Origin: Gammaproteobacteria bacterium RIFCSPHIGHO2_12_FULL_41_20
Lineage (GTDB): Bacteria; Pseudomonadota; Gammaproteobacteria; DSM-16500
Direction: 5' to 3'
Assembly (NCBI GenBank): GCA_001801575.1
Contig: MGYC01000030.1
Coordinates: 27,352-91,351 of the forward strand
DNA length: 64,000 nucleotides
Each line of letters starts with the position of its first letter. Within the stretch, counting starts at the first letter, position 1. Both the position numbers and the translations under genes were made by a program. Of this stretch, positions 45,434 to 54,008 are shown piece by piece. Below the pieces are notes generated by a model. The model worked only from the letters and a program-made list of their open reading frames with translations. It was not told the origin of the DNA and searched no databases.

Positions 45434-45460
45434 TGCCAAAAAATGGCACCTGTTTTTTTT
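45434..45460 (+). terminator. Possible intrinsic terminator after the methyltransferase
   Basis: TGCCA (45434-45438) and TGGCA (45444-45448) form a short stem around five adenines, followed four bases later by eight thymines (45453-45460). The stem is weak, so this is tentative. It would separate the island from the sufS promoter. Confidence 0.35.
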
Positions 45461-45495
45461 AAAGGAGATCACACTGCAAGATACGATTTACAAAA

Positions 45496-45530
45496 AATTC
45501 CCAAATTAGTACAAATATGGTACTGTATAC
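45496..45530 (+). promoter_or_regulatory. suf promoter with SufR-type operator (copy 2)
   Basis: AGTAC-AAATATG-GTACT at 45508-45524 is identical to the palindrome before sufR. Similarity continues on both sides over about 45 bases (AAAATT-CCC upstream, CCTT downstream). It lies about 38 bp before sufS, so sufS-sufU and the rest could be a second SufR-controlled unit after the operon was split. Confidence 0.6.
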
Positions 45531-45561
45531 ATCCTTAATGAATAAAGACAGATAAAAGCCA

Positions 45562-46797
45562 ATGATAAGCGAAATGGCCAAATTAGATCCTTACATTGTA
45601 CGAGCCGATTTTCCTATTTTGCAGATCCAGAACCGCGGTAAGCCATTGATTTATTTAGATACATCGGCTTCAGCGCAGAAACCACACCAGGTAATCGATG
45701 CGATACAGCATTACTATACGCATCAACATGCCAATATTCATCGTGGTGTATATGAATTATCTGAGCAGGCAACGCAAGTTTTTGAAGGTGTGCGCCATCA
45801 AGTAAAGTCATTTATTAATGCGCAACATGCTGAAGAAATTATTTTTGTGCGTGGTACTACGGAGGCGATTAATTTAGTCGCACATAGTTATGGGCGCTCG
45901 CGTTTTCAGCCAGGGGATGAAATTGTGGTAAGCGTCATGGAGCATCATTCGAATATTGTGCCGTGGCAAATGGTTGGTGAAGTAACAGGCGCGGTGTTGC
46001 GTGTGATTCCAATGGCGGATACGGGTGAGTTAGATTTAGACGCGTATCGCCAGTTATTAACCGCGCGTACTAAATTAATCGCTGTGACCCATATTTCAAA
46101 CGTATTAGGGACAATTAACCCCATTAAGGAGATAACGGCTTTAGCACATGCACAACAGATTCCTGTATTGGTGGATGGTGCGCAGGCGGCACCATTTTTC
46201 CCGGTGGATGTGCAAGCGCTAGATTGTGATTTTTATGCTTTCTCTAGTCACAAAATGTATGGTCCGACGGGGGTGGGTGTTTTATACGGGAAAAAAGCCT
46301 TGTTAGAGACTATGCCGCCGTATCAAGGCGGTGGCGATATGATAGAGACAGTATCGTTTGCTAAAACAACCTATGCCAAATTACCCAATAAATTTGAAGC
46401 GGGCACACCGAATATAGCTGCGGTTGTGGGGTTAGGTGCGGCTATCCGTTACTTGCAAATACTAGGGATGGAAAATATTGCGAGCCATGAACAAGAATTA
46501 TTGCATTATGCGACAGAACAATTACAAGCTATAGCAGGGCTGCGTATCTTCGGGACAGCTAAACATAAGGCCGGTGTGATTGCGTTTGTAGTTGATGATA
46601 TTCACCCACATGATATCGCGACGGTATTAGATCATGCAGGCATTGCAGTGCGGGCGGGACATCACTGTGCTATGCCATTAATGGAACGGCTACATGTGCC
46701 AGCGACAGTGCGTGTGTCATTAGGTTTATACAATACTCGAGAAGAGATAGATCAATTAATGGTTGGACTTCAACAAGTCAAGAGGTTATTTGGCTAA
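45562..46797 (+). CDS. sufS: Cysteine desulfurase SufS
   Basis: SufS takes sulfur from cysteine for cluster assembly. The 411-residue PLP enzyme has YLDTSASAQKP, the NIHRGVYELSEQAT segment, HHSNIVPW, the PLP-lysine SSHKMYGPTGVGVLYG, and the active-site cysteine in VRAGHHCAMPLM, all typical of group II (SufS) enzymes. ATG 45562 or ATG 45574 could be the start. The stop overlaps the sufU ATG by one base. It belongs with sufBCD but is about 10 kb away. Confidence 0.96.
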   Translation: MISEMAKLDPYIVRADFPILQIQNRGKPLIYLDTSASAQKPHQVIDAIQHYYTHQHANIHRGVYELSEQATQVFEGVRHQVKSFINAQHAEEIIFVRGTTEAINLVAHSYGRSRFQPGDEIVVSVMEHHSNIVPWQMVGEVTGAVLRVIPMADTGELDLDAYRQLLTARTKLIAVTHISNVLGTINPIKEITALAHAQQIPVLVDGAQAAPFFPVDVQALDCDFYAFSSHKMYGPTGVGVLYGKKALLETMPPYQGGGDMIETVSFAKTTYAKLPNKFEAGTPNIAAVVGLGAAIRYLQILGMENIASHEQELLHYATEQLQAIAGLRIFGTAKHKAGVIAFVVDDIHPHDIATVLDHAGIAVRAGHHCAMPLMERLHVPATVRVSLGLYNTREEIDQLMVGLQQVKRLFG

Positions 46798-47243
46798 TGT
46801 CAGAATTGCGAGAGTTGTATCAAGAAATGATTTTGGATCATGGCCGACATCCGCGTAATTTTGGTGTATTGCCTCACGCTAATTATCATAAAGAAGGATT
46901 TAATCCACTGTGTGGCGATAAGATTAGCCTATATCTCTGTGAAAAGGCCGGCGTGGTTGAAGATGTAGGTTTTGATGGCTGCGGTTGTGCAATTTCTATG
47001 GCTTCAGCATCGTTAATGACAGAGGCAATTAAAGGTAAAACCACACAAGAAGCTGCGCGATTGTTTACAGATTTTCATGTATTAGTAACGGGGTTGCCAG
47101 TGGAAGATATGACACGTTTAGGCAAGTTAGTGGTATTTAGCGGTGTTGCTGCCTATCCAGTTAGGGTGAAGTGCGCCATTTTAGCCTGGCATGTGTTGCA
47201 GGCGCTATTAAAGAATGATGCCGCGACAGTAAGTACCGAGTAG
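46797..47243 (+). CDS. sufU: SufU/IscU-type sulfur-relay or scaffold protein
   Basis: This 148-residue IscU-fold protein accepts sulfur from SufS (zinc-dependent SufU role) or serves as a scaffold. The start LRELYQEMILDHGRHPRNFG, the three conserved cysteines in NPLCGDKI, DGCGCAISMASASLMTEAI and VKCAILAWHVL, and the GKT-linker are typical of SUF-linked members. It is translationally coupled to sufS. Confidence 0.93.
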   Translation: MSELRELYQEMILDHGRHPRNFGVLPHANYHKEGFNPLCGDKISLYLCEKAGVVEDVGFDGCGCAISMASASLMTEAIKGKTTQEAARLFTDFHVLVTGLPVEDMTRLGKLVVFSGVAAYPVRVKCAILAWHVLQALLKNDAATVSTE

Positions 47244-47305
47244 CGGGCTTCCTCTCCCCCAAGTATGTGGGCGTGAGGGAATAACAAGGGATACGCAGGT
47301 AAATC

Positions 47306-47353
47306 CCCTCTCCCCCACGTTGTTAGCGGGGGAGAGGGTCAGGGTGAGAGGGG
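47306..47353. repeat. REP-like hairpin repeat between sufU and A-type carrier
   Basis: CCCTCTCCCCC (47306-47316) pairs with GGGGGAGAGGG (47328-47338), followed by TCAGGGTGAGAGGGG. It is related to the hairpin at 19462-19494. It fills most of the sufU to A-type carrier gap and could stabilise or attenuate the transcript. Confidence 0.8.
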
Positions 47354-47376
47354 GGTAGAGAGGTGACGAGAAACGT

Positions 47377-47718
47377 ATGATTACATTAACTGAAGCAGCA
47401 GCAGCTTACATTAAAACGTTGCTAAAGAAAAAAGGCGATAACGCTGAATTTCGTTTATCACTAAAAAAAACCGGTTGCTCTGGGTTTAGTTATGCCCCTG
47501 ATATCGTAACATCCATTAAGGCTCAGGATAAATGTGTAAAGACAGATAAAGGTTTCAACGTCTATCTCGATACGCAATATGTAGATTATTTACAAGGCTT
47601 AACCATAGATTACCGTGAAGAAGCTAACATGGGGTTAAAACAAAAACGACTTATATTTATTAACCCCAATGAAGATGGCCGTTGTGGTTGTGGTGAAAGT
47701 TTTCATATAGAGAAATAA
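47377..47718 (+). CDS. A-type Fe-S carrier (SufA/IscA/ErpA-like)
   Basis: This HesB/IscA-fold protein of 113 residues carries newly made clusters to targets. The three conserved cysteines are in KKTGCSGFSY and GRCGCGESF, and the starting ITLTEAAAAYIKTLLKK is typical. In SUF operons it is usually called SufA; IscA and ErpA cannot be excluded. sufT follows after 1 bp. Confidence 0.93.
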   Translation: MITLTEAAAAYIKTLLKKKGDNAEFRLSLKKTGCSGFSYAPDIVTSIKAQDKCVKTDKGFNVYLDTQYVDYLQGLTIDYREEANMGLKQKRLIFINPNEDGRCGCGESFHIEK

Positions 47719-47719
47719 T

Positions 47720-48262
47720 ATGTTTCATACCGAAATGTCCGTAGAAATACAACGTGATTGCGATGCGACATTAATTCCATCAGGAGATAAAGTGAGTGTC
47801 AAGCAGGGCACGCCTGTACTCATTACACAAATGTTAGGCAGTTCCTATACCGTTTATGTGAATGGCAACTTGGTACGTATAGCTGGTAAAGATGGAGATG
47901 CATTAGGGTTAGTGGTGATGGAAGAAGAAGATATTAATGCGGGGCCAGGAACCGTTGAAGATAAAGTATGGAGACAGTTAAAAACCTGCTTTGATCCAGA
48001 AATACCCGTGAATATTGTAGATCTGGGATTAGTTTATACATGCCAAGTTATCCCTTTTGCCAAAGATAGCTATCGCGTAGAAATTGAAATGACATTAACA
48101 GCACCTGGTTGTGGTATGGGCCCGGTATTAGCCAATGATGTAGAAGAAAAAATTCGCCAAATTCATGATGTGGTGGAAGTAAAAGTCGCGGTTGTGTTTG
48201 ATCCGCCTTGGGATCGTAGTATGGTTAGCGATGCAGCGAAGTTACAATTAGGGTTATTATAA
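47720..48262 (+). CDS. sufT: SUF-associated Fe-S maturation protein SufT
   Basis: SufT has a small N-terminal domain (IPSGDKVSVKQGTPVLITQM) and a C-terminal MIP18/DUF59 domain (DPEIPVNIVDLGLVYTCQV, then LTAPGCGMGPVLANDVEEKI, FDPPWDRSMVSDAAKLQLGL). DUF59 proteins help insert clusters into target enzymes. The 180-residue length and the position after an A-type carrier match other SUF operons. Confidence 0.92.
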   Translation: MFHTEMSVEIQRDCDATLIPSGDKVSVKQGTPVLITQMLGSSYTVYVNGNLVRIAGKDGDALGLVVMEEEDINAGPGTVEDKVWRQLKTCFDPEIPVNIVDLGLVYTCQVIPFAKDSYRVEIEMTLTAPGCGMGPVLANDVEEKIRQIHDVVEVKVAVVFDPPWDRSMVSDAAKLQLGLL

Positions 48263-48304
48263 CGAGCATAAAATGAGACTATAATTTTCTGAGGAGGTTA
48301 ATGA

Positions 48305-48616
48305 ATGACTATTCAAGATACGATTAAGCAACAGATTACTGAAAATCCCGTTATTCTTTATATGAAGGGCTCAGCAGAAATGCCATTATGTGGATTTTCA
48401 GCCAAAGCAGTTAACCTGTTGAAGAGTTGCGGTGTAAAATTTGCTACGGTCAATATTTTAGATAATTCAGAAATACGCCAAGGCATTAAAGAGTATTCTA
48501 ATTGGCCAACCTTGCCACAGCTGTATGTAAACGGTGAATTTGTGGGTGGCTGCGATATTATGACGGAAATGTATGAAAGTGGGGAGTTGCAGGAGTTGGT
48601 GAAGGATGTGCAATAA
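48305..48616 (+). CDS. grxD: Monothiol glutaredoxin (Grx4 type)
   Basis: This 103-residue CGFS-type glutaredoxin binds and passes [2Fe-2S] clusters with glutathione. PLCGFSAKAVNLLK holds the active site and WPTLPQLYVNGEFVGGCDIM is the conserved glutathione-binding part. A strong GAGGAGG precedes the ATG. It follows sufT by 42 bp and likely ends the second SUF transcription unit, converging on an mgtC-like gene. Confidence 0.95.
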   Translation: MTIQDTIKQQITENPVILYMKGSAEMPLCGFSAKAVNLLKSCGVKFATVNILDNSEIRQGIKEYSNWPTLPQLYVNGEFVGGCDIMTEMYESGELQELVKDVQ

Positions 48617-48627
48617 CTGCAAGAAGT

Positions 48628-49050
48628 CTAATCCACTTTTTTCCGCGAAATTTTCTTCCACCATTTCATACGTGGTAAATACATCAACAAAAATATTAAT
48701 AGAGTAATGGCCAAAGAGTCCAAGTACATGCCGAAGGCAACGGCTAAACCAATGGCTGCAGTTGCCCATAAGGTAGCAGCGGTGGTAATGCCACTCATGT
48801 AATCACCTTGACGAAACATAATGCCCGCGCCTAAAAAGCCAATACCCGAAATGATTTGCGCGGTAAAATGAGCAGGATCAGCGGGTGTCATGTATTGGCC
48901 AATGACACCAAAGGCACAGGAGCCCAAAGCAATAGCGCTATAAGTTCGAATACCCGCAGTCGAAATACCATGCCGTTCTCTTTCCCAGCCCATGATCCCA
49001 CCTAAGAGACAAGCAAAGAACACGCGAAATATCATTTCATGGTGGGACAT
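48628..49050 (-). CDS. MgtC/SapB-family membrane protein
   Basis: This 140-residue protein has four to five predicted transmembrane helices and family motifs LLGGIMGWERERHGISTAG, RTYSAIALGSCAFGVIG, GIGFLGAGIMFRQG and GITTAATLWATAAIGLA, the N-terminal MgtC domain. MgtC in Salmonella promotes growth in macrophages and low magnesium; many family members lack its C-terminal domain, as here. I chose ATG 49050 because AAGG lies nine bases upstream. Its role here may be membrane homeostasis or intracellular survival. Confidence 0.88.
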   Translation of the reverse strand: MSHHEMIFRVFFACLLGGIMGWERERHGISTAGIRTYSAIALGSCAFGVIGQYMTPADPAHFTAQIISGIGFLGAGIMFRQGDYMSGITTAATLWATAAIGLAVAFGMYLDSLAITLLIFLLMYLPRMKWWKKISRKKVD

Positions 49051-49208
49051 GTGTAACATCCTTGTAGGTTTTTATTGGATTATTGTATTACATTTGCATG
49101 TGCGCATGAAATAGCTAAGAGTCTAACTTGCCATTTAAAGTTGAGCTAATTGATTGGAATCAGTGTGATGCTGATTTTCAAAAAACCATAGATACGGATC
49201 TTACTCCA

Positions 49209-50366
49209 TTACATTTTTACTAGTAAAATCTCACGCATTTTCACGCATACTGCCTGCATGACATGCACATTGTGGATGCAGGCCAAATGACAATAGGCTA
49301 ATAATTGCGCTTTAAATAAATAATGTAGATAAGCACGCGAATAATGTTGGCATGTGTAGCACGCACAATGTGGCATAATGGGATTGTCATCTTTGGCGTA
49401 AATGGATTTTTTAATTAAGATTCGGCCATTCTCTGCATTTTTTGCAAAACTAAGCCAGCCATTATGTTCAACTATTTCACCACAATATAACGTACCATGC
49501 CGCGCATTTCGTGTTGGCGCAACACAATCGAAGATATCAATACCTTTTGCAACGACATCAATGAGATCTTGTGGATGCAATCCTACACCCATGGTGTAGC
49601 GTATTTTATGTTCGGGCAACAAGGGTCGTACCCAATCAATAATTTCTGCTGTTTTTTGCATATCGAAACCGATTATTTCACCACCAATGGCAATACCGTC
49701 TGTGTTGAGATTGACAACGAACTCAGCGCTTTCTTCGCGTAAATCACGATGGCTGCCGCCTTGGATAATGCCAAATAAAGCTTGGTGATAGCCATATTTA
49801 GATAACGGCTGTTTTTCGTGTTCTTCTTTTGATTCCAGCAACCAACGGTGAGTACGTTGTAATGCGGCAGTGGCTGCATCGCGGCCTCCTTCCTCGGGTG
49901 TACACTCATCAAATGCCATAATGATATCCGCGCCTATGCTTTTTTGTGTTTGTATCGATGTCGCGGGGGTGAGATGGATGATTTTTCCGGTGATTGGATG
50001 TTTAAAGTGGGCACCTTTATCATCAATTTTACACAGCTTGCCATTTTTAGACAGACTTAATACTTGAAAACCACCGCTATCTGTTAGCATAGACTGGTGC
50101 CAACTCATAAAACGATGCATACCGCCGACAGCTTCCATAATTTCCATGCCAGGTGAACACAGCATATGATATGTATTTCCACCCAAAATAATTTGCGATC
50201 CGGATCGCATTAAATCCTGTGGAGTCATGTAATTTACAACAGCATAAGTGCCTACTGGCATGAATGCCGGGGTCATGACTTCGCCATGAGGCGTGATAAA
50301 TTTCATTACCCGCGCAGGCAGAGTAGGATGTTGCTTGATAAGCGTGGAGTGATATATATGCGTCAT
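49209..50366 (-). CDS. tgt: tRNA-guanine transglycosylase Tgt
   Basis: Tgt exchanges guanine-34 of certain tRNAs for preQ1, the product of QueF (17119). The 385 residues show MLTDSGGFQVLSLS (catalytic Asp region), FGIIQGGSHRDLREES, YTMGVGLHPQDLIDVV, GIDIFDCVAPTRNARHG (second catalytic Asp) and the zinc site CACYTCQHYSRAYLHYL. I place the start at ATG 50366 (MTHIYHSTLIKQ), as the longer open frame would overlap coq7. Confidence 0.95.
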   Translation of the reverse strand: MTHIYHSTLIKQHPTLPARVMKFITPHGEVMTPAFMPVGTYAVVNYMTPQDLMRSGSQIILGGNTYHMLCSPGMEIMEAVGGMHRFMSWHQSMLTDSGGFQVLSLSKNGKLCKIDDKGAHFKHPITGKIIHLTPATSIQTQKSIGADIIMAFDECTPEEGGRDAATAALQRTHRWLLESKEEHEKQPLSKYGYHQALFGIIQGGSHRDLREESAEFVVNLNTDGIAIGGEIIGFDMQKTAEIIDWVRPLLPEHKIRYTMGVGLHPQDLIDVVAKGIDIFDCVAPTRNARHGTLYCGEIVEHNGWLSFAKNAENGRILIKKSIYAKDDNPIMPHCACYTCQHYSRAYLHYLFKAQLLAYCHLACIHNVHVMQAVCVKMREILLVKM

Positions 50367-50450
50367 ATTGAGGTTAATTAATTGACAAAAAGCAAATATT
50401 AATCGAAAATTCGCATATATACTACCGATACTCTGTTTAAGTTGATTTTT

Positions 50451-51098
50451 ATGCCTAGCTCCCGCCATTACTCACCTACTGATCGTATCTGCCTAAGCTT
50501 AGATCAAATGCTGCGTTCATTATTTGGCGAAGTGCATACAACAAGGCGTCCTTATCCAGCTAAAGATTTAGCGGAACCAGTATTAACAGACGAACAAAAA
50601 ACACATACTGCGGCTTTGATGCGGATTAATCATGCGGGGGAAATTTGTGCGCAGGCTTTATATCACGGCCAAGGTATGGTGTCACGTAGCCTATGCGTAC
50701 AAGAAAAAATGCGACAAGCGGCATTAGAAGAGGGCGATCACTTAACTTGGTGTCAACAGCGCTTAACGGAACTAGGTAGTCACCCAAGTTATCTAAATCC
50801 ACTATGGTACTCAGGATCATTTTTTATTGGCATGATTGCTGGGATGGTTGGCGATACCTGGAGTTTGGGGTTTCTTGCGGAAACTGAGCAGCAGGTGGTG
50901 AAACACTTAGAGTCACATTTACAGCTATTACCTGAGCAAGATTATAAAAGCGCGAAGGTATTACAACAGATGCAAGTAGATGAAGCAGTGCATCGTGATG
51001 ATGCTATGCATTTAGGGGGCAGACCATTGCCGATTTTGGTTAAGCGAGCAATGGCGCAAATATCGAGACTGATGGTGAAGGCGGCATATTGGGTTTAA
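50451..51098 (+). CDS. coq7: 3-demethoxyubiquinol 3-hydroxylase Coq7
   Basis: Coq7 is a di-iron enzyme that performs the last hydroxylation of ubiquinone synthesis in place of the flavoenzyme UbiF. The 215 residues contain the iron ligands in RINHAGEICAQALYHGQ, EEGDHLTWCQQRL, FLAETEQQVVKHLESHL and VDEAVHRDDAMHLG, the expected E, ExxH, E, ExxH pattern. It complements the ubiE-ubiJ-ubiB run. Start ATG 50451 is preferred to TTG 50442. It converges with the next gene, 4 bp overlap. Confidence 0.95.
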   Translation: MPSSRHYSPTDRICLSLDQMLRSLFGEVHTTRRPYPAKDLAEPVLTDEQKTHTAALMRINHAGEICAQALYHGQGMVSRSLCVQEKMRQAALEEGDHLTWCQQRLTELGSHPSYLNPLWYSGSFFIGMIAGMVGDTWSLGFLAETEQQVVKHLESHLQLLPEQDYKSAKVLQQMQVDEAVHRDDAMHLGGRPLPILVKRAMAQISRLMVKAAYWV

Positions 51099-51421
51099 GT
51101 TGGTTTAACATACATACTTGCCAATGCGCCGATTTGGACTAGCCATATTATCCAAGCAATTTCAAAGAAATAAGGGAACCATTTACGTTTAATTAACCAG
51201 TAAATGAGAGAGGGTATAAGCGCTATTACTAACGGCATGCAGAGCAAGGCGATTAAATTTTTAGCAACGATACCGGCATCATCTACAGAGAATACCCGCA
51301 TTAAGGTATCTGAAATCCAGGTGTGAGCAGAAATCAACAAATCCAAGACTTGTTGCACATAATCCATGCCAACAACGGCTAGTAAGCTTAATACAATAAG
51401 AGCAATAATATGTTTTAACAT
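51095..51421 (-). CDS. Small membrane protein, function unknown
   Basis: This is a 108-residue protein with three or four hydrophobic segments (HIIALIVLSLLAVVGM, KNLIALLCMPLVIALIPSL and FEIAWIIWLVQIGALASM). I do not recognise a family. ATG 51421 has AAGGA about six bases upstream; the frame is open a further 35 codons but that part has no supporting signal. It lies downstream of rdgB on the same strand. Confidence 0.7.
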   Translation of the reverse strand: MLKHIIALIVLSLLAVVGMDYVQQVLDLLISAHTWISDTLMRVFSVDDAGIVAKNLIALLCMPLVIALIPSLIYWLIKRKWFPYFFEIAWIIWLVQIGALASMYVKPT

Positions 51422-51522
51422 GGGGCAATCCTTACGCAGAAATCCTGATAGATAAGATAAAGCGATAATAAGTCTTTGTAAACACGAAATTTTGCAAAGT
51501 GTCGTTAGGGTCCGTTTAAAAT

Positions 51523-52116
51523 TCATTTCTTATCCGGAATCTGTGTTAGTAGTGCGCGTATCGCTTGTCCGCGATGACTCAAGTGATTTTTCTTTTCTAT
51601 GCTCAACTCAGCAGCACTGCATTGTTCTGTTGGCACATAAAAAATAGGGTCATAACCAAAACCGGCTTTGCCGGTAGGCTCATTTAAAATAGTACCTTGC
51701 CAAGTGCCTTGGCTAATCAGCGGGGCAGGATCCTCCGCATGAGACATAAATACTAAGGCGCAAAAGAAATAAGCTTGGCGATGCATTTCGGGGATATTTT
51801 TGAGCTCGGCCAATAGTTTTTGAATATTAGCTGCTGCATCGGCTTGCGGTCCAGCGTAGCGCGCAGAATAAATGCCCGGTTTGCCGTGCAGTGCCGAGAC
51901 AACCAGGCCCGAGTCATCAGCAATAACGGGAAGCCCCGTATGACGGCAAGCGTGGCGCGCTTTAATTAAGGCATTTTCTACAAAGGTTAAGCCATTTTCT
52001 AAAATGTCAGTGACATGAAGTTCAGACTGAGGAATCACCGTAAAATTAAACTTTTTTGTTGCTGCTTGTAGTTCGCAGATTTTTCCAGAATTATTACTAG
52101 CTAAAACAATTTTCAT
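51523..52116 (-). CDS. rdgB: XTP/dITP pyrophosphatase RdgB
   Basis: RdgB (HAM1) removes non-canonical purine nucleotides. The 197 residues have VLASNNSGKICELQ, ENALIKARHACRHTGLPVIA, DDSGLVVSALHGKPGIYSAR, FGYDPIFYVP and LSHRGQAIRALL, the complete family set. It follows yggT by 3 bp as in many gammaproteobacteria. A TTAGGGTCCGTTTAAAATTC motif overlaps its 3' end. Confidence 0.96.
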   Translation of the reverse strand: MKIVLASNNSGKICELQAATKKFNFTVIPQSELHVTDILENGLTFVENALIKARHACRHTGLPVIADDSGLVVSALHGKPGIYSARYAGPQADAAANIQKLLAELKNIPEMHRQAYFFCALVFMSHAEDPAPLISQGTWQGTILNEPTGKAGFGYDPIFYVPTEQCSAAELSIEKKNHLSHRGQAIRALLTQIPDKK

Positions 52117-52119
52117 ATT

Positions 52120-52692
52120 TCACGCAATGGCTAAGTTTAATCCTAATCCCATTAGCGGGTTTACTGCTAACATTAATAGTAACTGCAACCCTATCATGGC
52201 GGGAATAGGAGAAATATCAAAATTAGCAACAGGAGGTATTAGTCGTTGAATAGGGCGCATCAGCGGGGAGGTAAAACGATAGAGTACTTCAGCCATGGGA
52301 GAGTAGGGTTGTATCCAGCTTAGTACAGCCTGGATTAAGATGGCATAGAAAAAAGTGTTGACGAATGTTTTTATCACATCTGCGACAGCGAGTATCGCGA
52401 GACCCAGGATATTCGGCATCCCTATACTAAGGCTGATTATTAAAAAGTATTTCAGTATCTCTAATAATAAGATAAGCACAAGCGTAGCTGTTTCCAATTT
52501 TTTTATGTTGGGCAGCACTCGTCGTAGCGGAGTAATCAACACTTGCGTTAATTTTATGATGAATTGCGTGGCGGGATGATAATAGTCAGCACGAATCCAC
52601 ACTAACACTAAACGGATAACAAGAACAAATAAATACAAGTCGAAAACGGTGTTAATGAGGAATAAAAGCGAATTATTGAGTGCGCTAGACAT
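52120..52692 (-). CDS. yggT: YggT-family membrane protein
   Basis: YggT is a membrane protein with two repeated units. LVIRLVLVWIRADYYHPATQ with the following LTQVLITPLRRVLPNI, and ILIQAVLSWIQPYSPMAEVL with FTSPLMRPIQRLIPPV, are the duplicated core of 190 residues. Four or more transmembrane helices are visible. It has been linked to osmotic stress and cell shape, but the role is not settled. Adjacent to rdgB. Confidence 0.92.
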   Translation of the reverse strand: MSSALNNSLLFLINTVFDLYLFVLVIRLVLVWIRADYYHPATQFIIKLTQVLITPLRRVLPNIKKLETATLVLILLLEILKYFLIISLSIGMPNILGLAILAVADVIKTFVNTFFYAILIQAVLSWIQPYSPMAEVLYRFTSPLMRPIQRLIPPVANFDISPIPAMIGLQLLLMLAVNPLMGLGLNLAIA

Positions 52693-52702
52693 AGATGCTC
52701 CT

Positions 52703-53446
52703 CTAGTAATAGATCCAGTACCATACCATACCGATGTATTCGTGTAATGCCAAAGCAGTTGTATTTAAGGCTCTTAGTGAAGGTAACCATGAATAGGAGT
52801 CTTGGATGATATATCCCATTGGTGCAGGGATGACGTGGATGCCTCTATTTTTAAATGCATAGACGCTACGCGGCATATGCCATGCATGGGTTACTAAATA
52901 TATAGTGTTAATTTTATGCTTTTTTAGCAAGGGAGCAAGAAATTTTGCCTCATCAGCGGTGTTAATACTTTTATCTTCCTTTAATTGAACGGGAGTTTTA
53001 AATTGTTCTTTTAATATTTCAATCATTAAAGCTGCTTCAGTATAATCGGCTCCACCTCCAGAGACGATAATAGGTAAGGGCATGCGCTGATATAAGTAAG
53101 CAGCATACTGTAATCGACTTAATGTTGCTTCGGAAACAACGTAGTTATTTGGGTATACAGGAGATTTGTCATGCCCTCCTCCTAAGATAACAATAGCTTC
53201 GTGGGTATTATTACACAGATTTAATTTATTTAAGCGCAAGACAGGATATTGGTTTTGTAAACGATCAATTAGTATTGCAGAAAAAATAGGCGTGCTTAAT
53301 AGCCATAAACTAGCTAGTGCTATGATGATTAAGCTTTTACCTAGTATTCGTTGCCAAAATATGACGCCTATAAATCCTAATAAGATATTTATTCCGGGGG
53401 GGAATAAGCAAGTTTGTAAAAACTGAGAAATCCAATAGAGTGTCAT
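52703..53446 (-). CDS. YdcF/SanA-family (DUF218) membrane protein
   Basis: DUF218 proteins (SanA, YdcF, ElyC) have a hydrophobic N-terminus and a globular domain. Here PPGINILLGFIGVIFWQRIL and SLIIIALASLWLLSTPIFS are the membrane segments. The DUF218 motifs follow: AIVILGGGHDKSP, PIIVSGGG, INTADEAKFLAPLLKKHKIN and YLVTHAWHMPRSVYAF. ElyC affects envelope and peptidoglycan integrity in E. coli. ATG 53446 is preferred; a TTG 21 bases upstream would overlap gmhB. Confidence 0.88.
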   Translation of the reverse strand: MTLYWISQFLQTCLFPPGINILLGFIGVIFWQRILGKSLIIIALASLWLLSTPIFSAILIDRLQNQYPVLRLNKLNLCNNTHEAIVILGGGHDKSPVYPNNYVVSEATLSRLQYAAYLYQRMPLPIIVSGGGADYTEAALMIEILKEQFKTPVQLKEDKSINTADEAKFLAPLLKKHKINTIYLVTHAWHMPRSVYAFKNRGIHVIPAPMGYIIQDSYSWLPSLRALNTTALALHEYIGMVWYWIYY

Positions 53447-53450
53447 GGTT

Positions 53451-54008
53451 TTAAAATTGCTGCTCAACTACTGTTTCTAGGGTAAAAATCCAAGAGATAG
53501 CTTCTGTGAGGCTAGTAGCGATGAAGTTAGCTGGTTGCTCTGGTTCCCTCCTCTCTAGATAATCTTGTTTAAGCCATATAGTTTTGCACCCAGCCCGTTG
53601 ACCTGCTTCAATATCTTTCCAACGATCTCCAATCGTAAAGCTAGATGACAGATCAATATGAAGCCGTTTTGCGGCTTCAGTTAAAAGACCAGGAAGTGGC
53701 TTGCGACATGCGCAACTATCTTTGTCATCATGATAGCAAATGTTTATCTCGTCTAAAGGTAACCATTCTAGCAACTTAGCATTAATTGCTTCCACAGTTT
53801 GACGTCTAGTGGTACCTCTAGCCACATCAGGTTGATTCGTTGCGCCGATAAGTAAAAAGCCATATTTTTTGAGCTGTTGGAGTGCAGTTATTGCATCATC
53901 CGGGATGGACAACTCATCCAATGAAGCAGGAGGATATGGCTTGCCATTTCTTACAATAGCATGATTTAGCACGCCGTCTCTGTCTAAAAATATCGCTTTA
54001 TGCCTCAC
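53451..54008 (-). CDS. gmhB: Heptose-1,7-bisphosphate 7-phosphatase GmhB-like
   Basis: This HAD-type phosphatase removes the 7-phosphate from heptose bisphosphate. The 185 residues have AIFLDRDGVLNHAIV (nucleophile and acid Asp), ATNQPDVARG, the zinc-binding loop CYHDDKDSCACRKPLPG and FTIGDRWKDIEAGQRAGC. The best start is GTG 54008: it overlaps the gmhA stop as GTGA and has GGGAG eight bases upstream. Together with gmhA, hddA and hddC it forms the GDP-heptose pathway. Confidence 0.92.
   Translation of the reverse strand: MRHKAIFLDRDGVLNHAIVRNGKPYPPASLDELSIPDDAITALQQLKKYGFLLIGATNQPDVARGTTRRQTVEAINAKLLEWLPLDEINICYHDDKDSCACRKPLPGLLTEAAKRLHIDLSSSFTIGDRWKDIEAGQRAGCKTIWLKQDYLERREPEQPANFIATSLTEAISWIFTLETVVEQQF

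Noticed and set aside
50367..50468. A 34-residue extension of tgt
   Set aside because: It would overlap the start of coq7 and has no match to Tgt; ATG 50366 gives the standard N-terminus.
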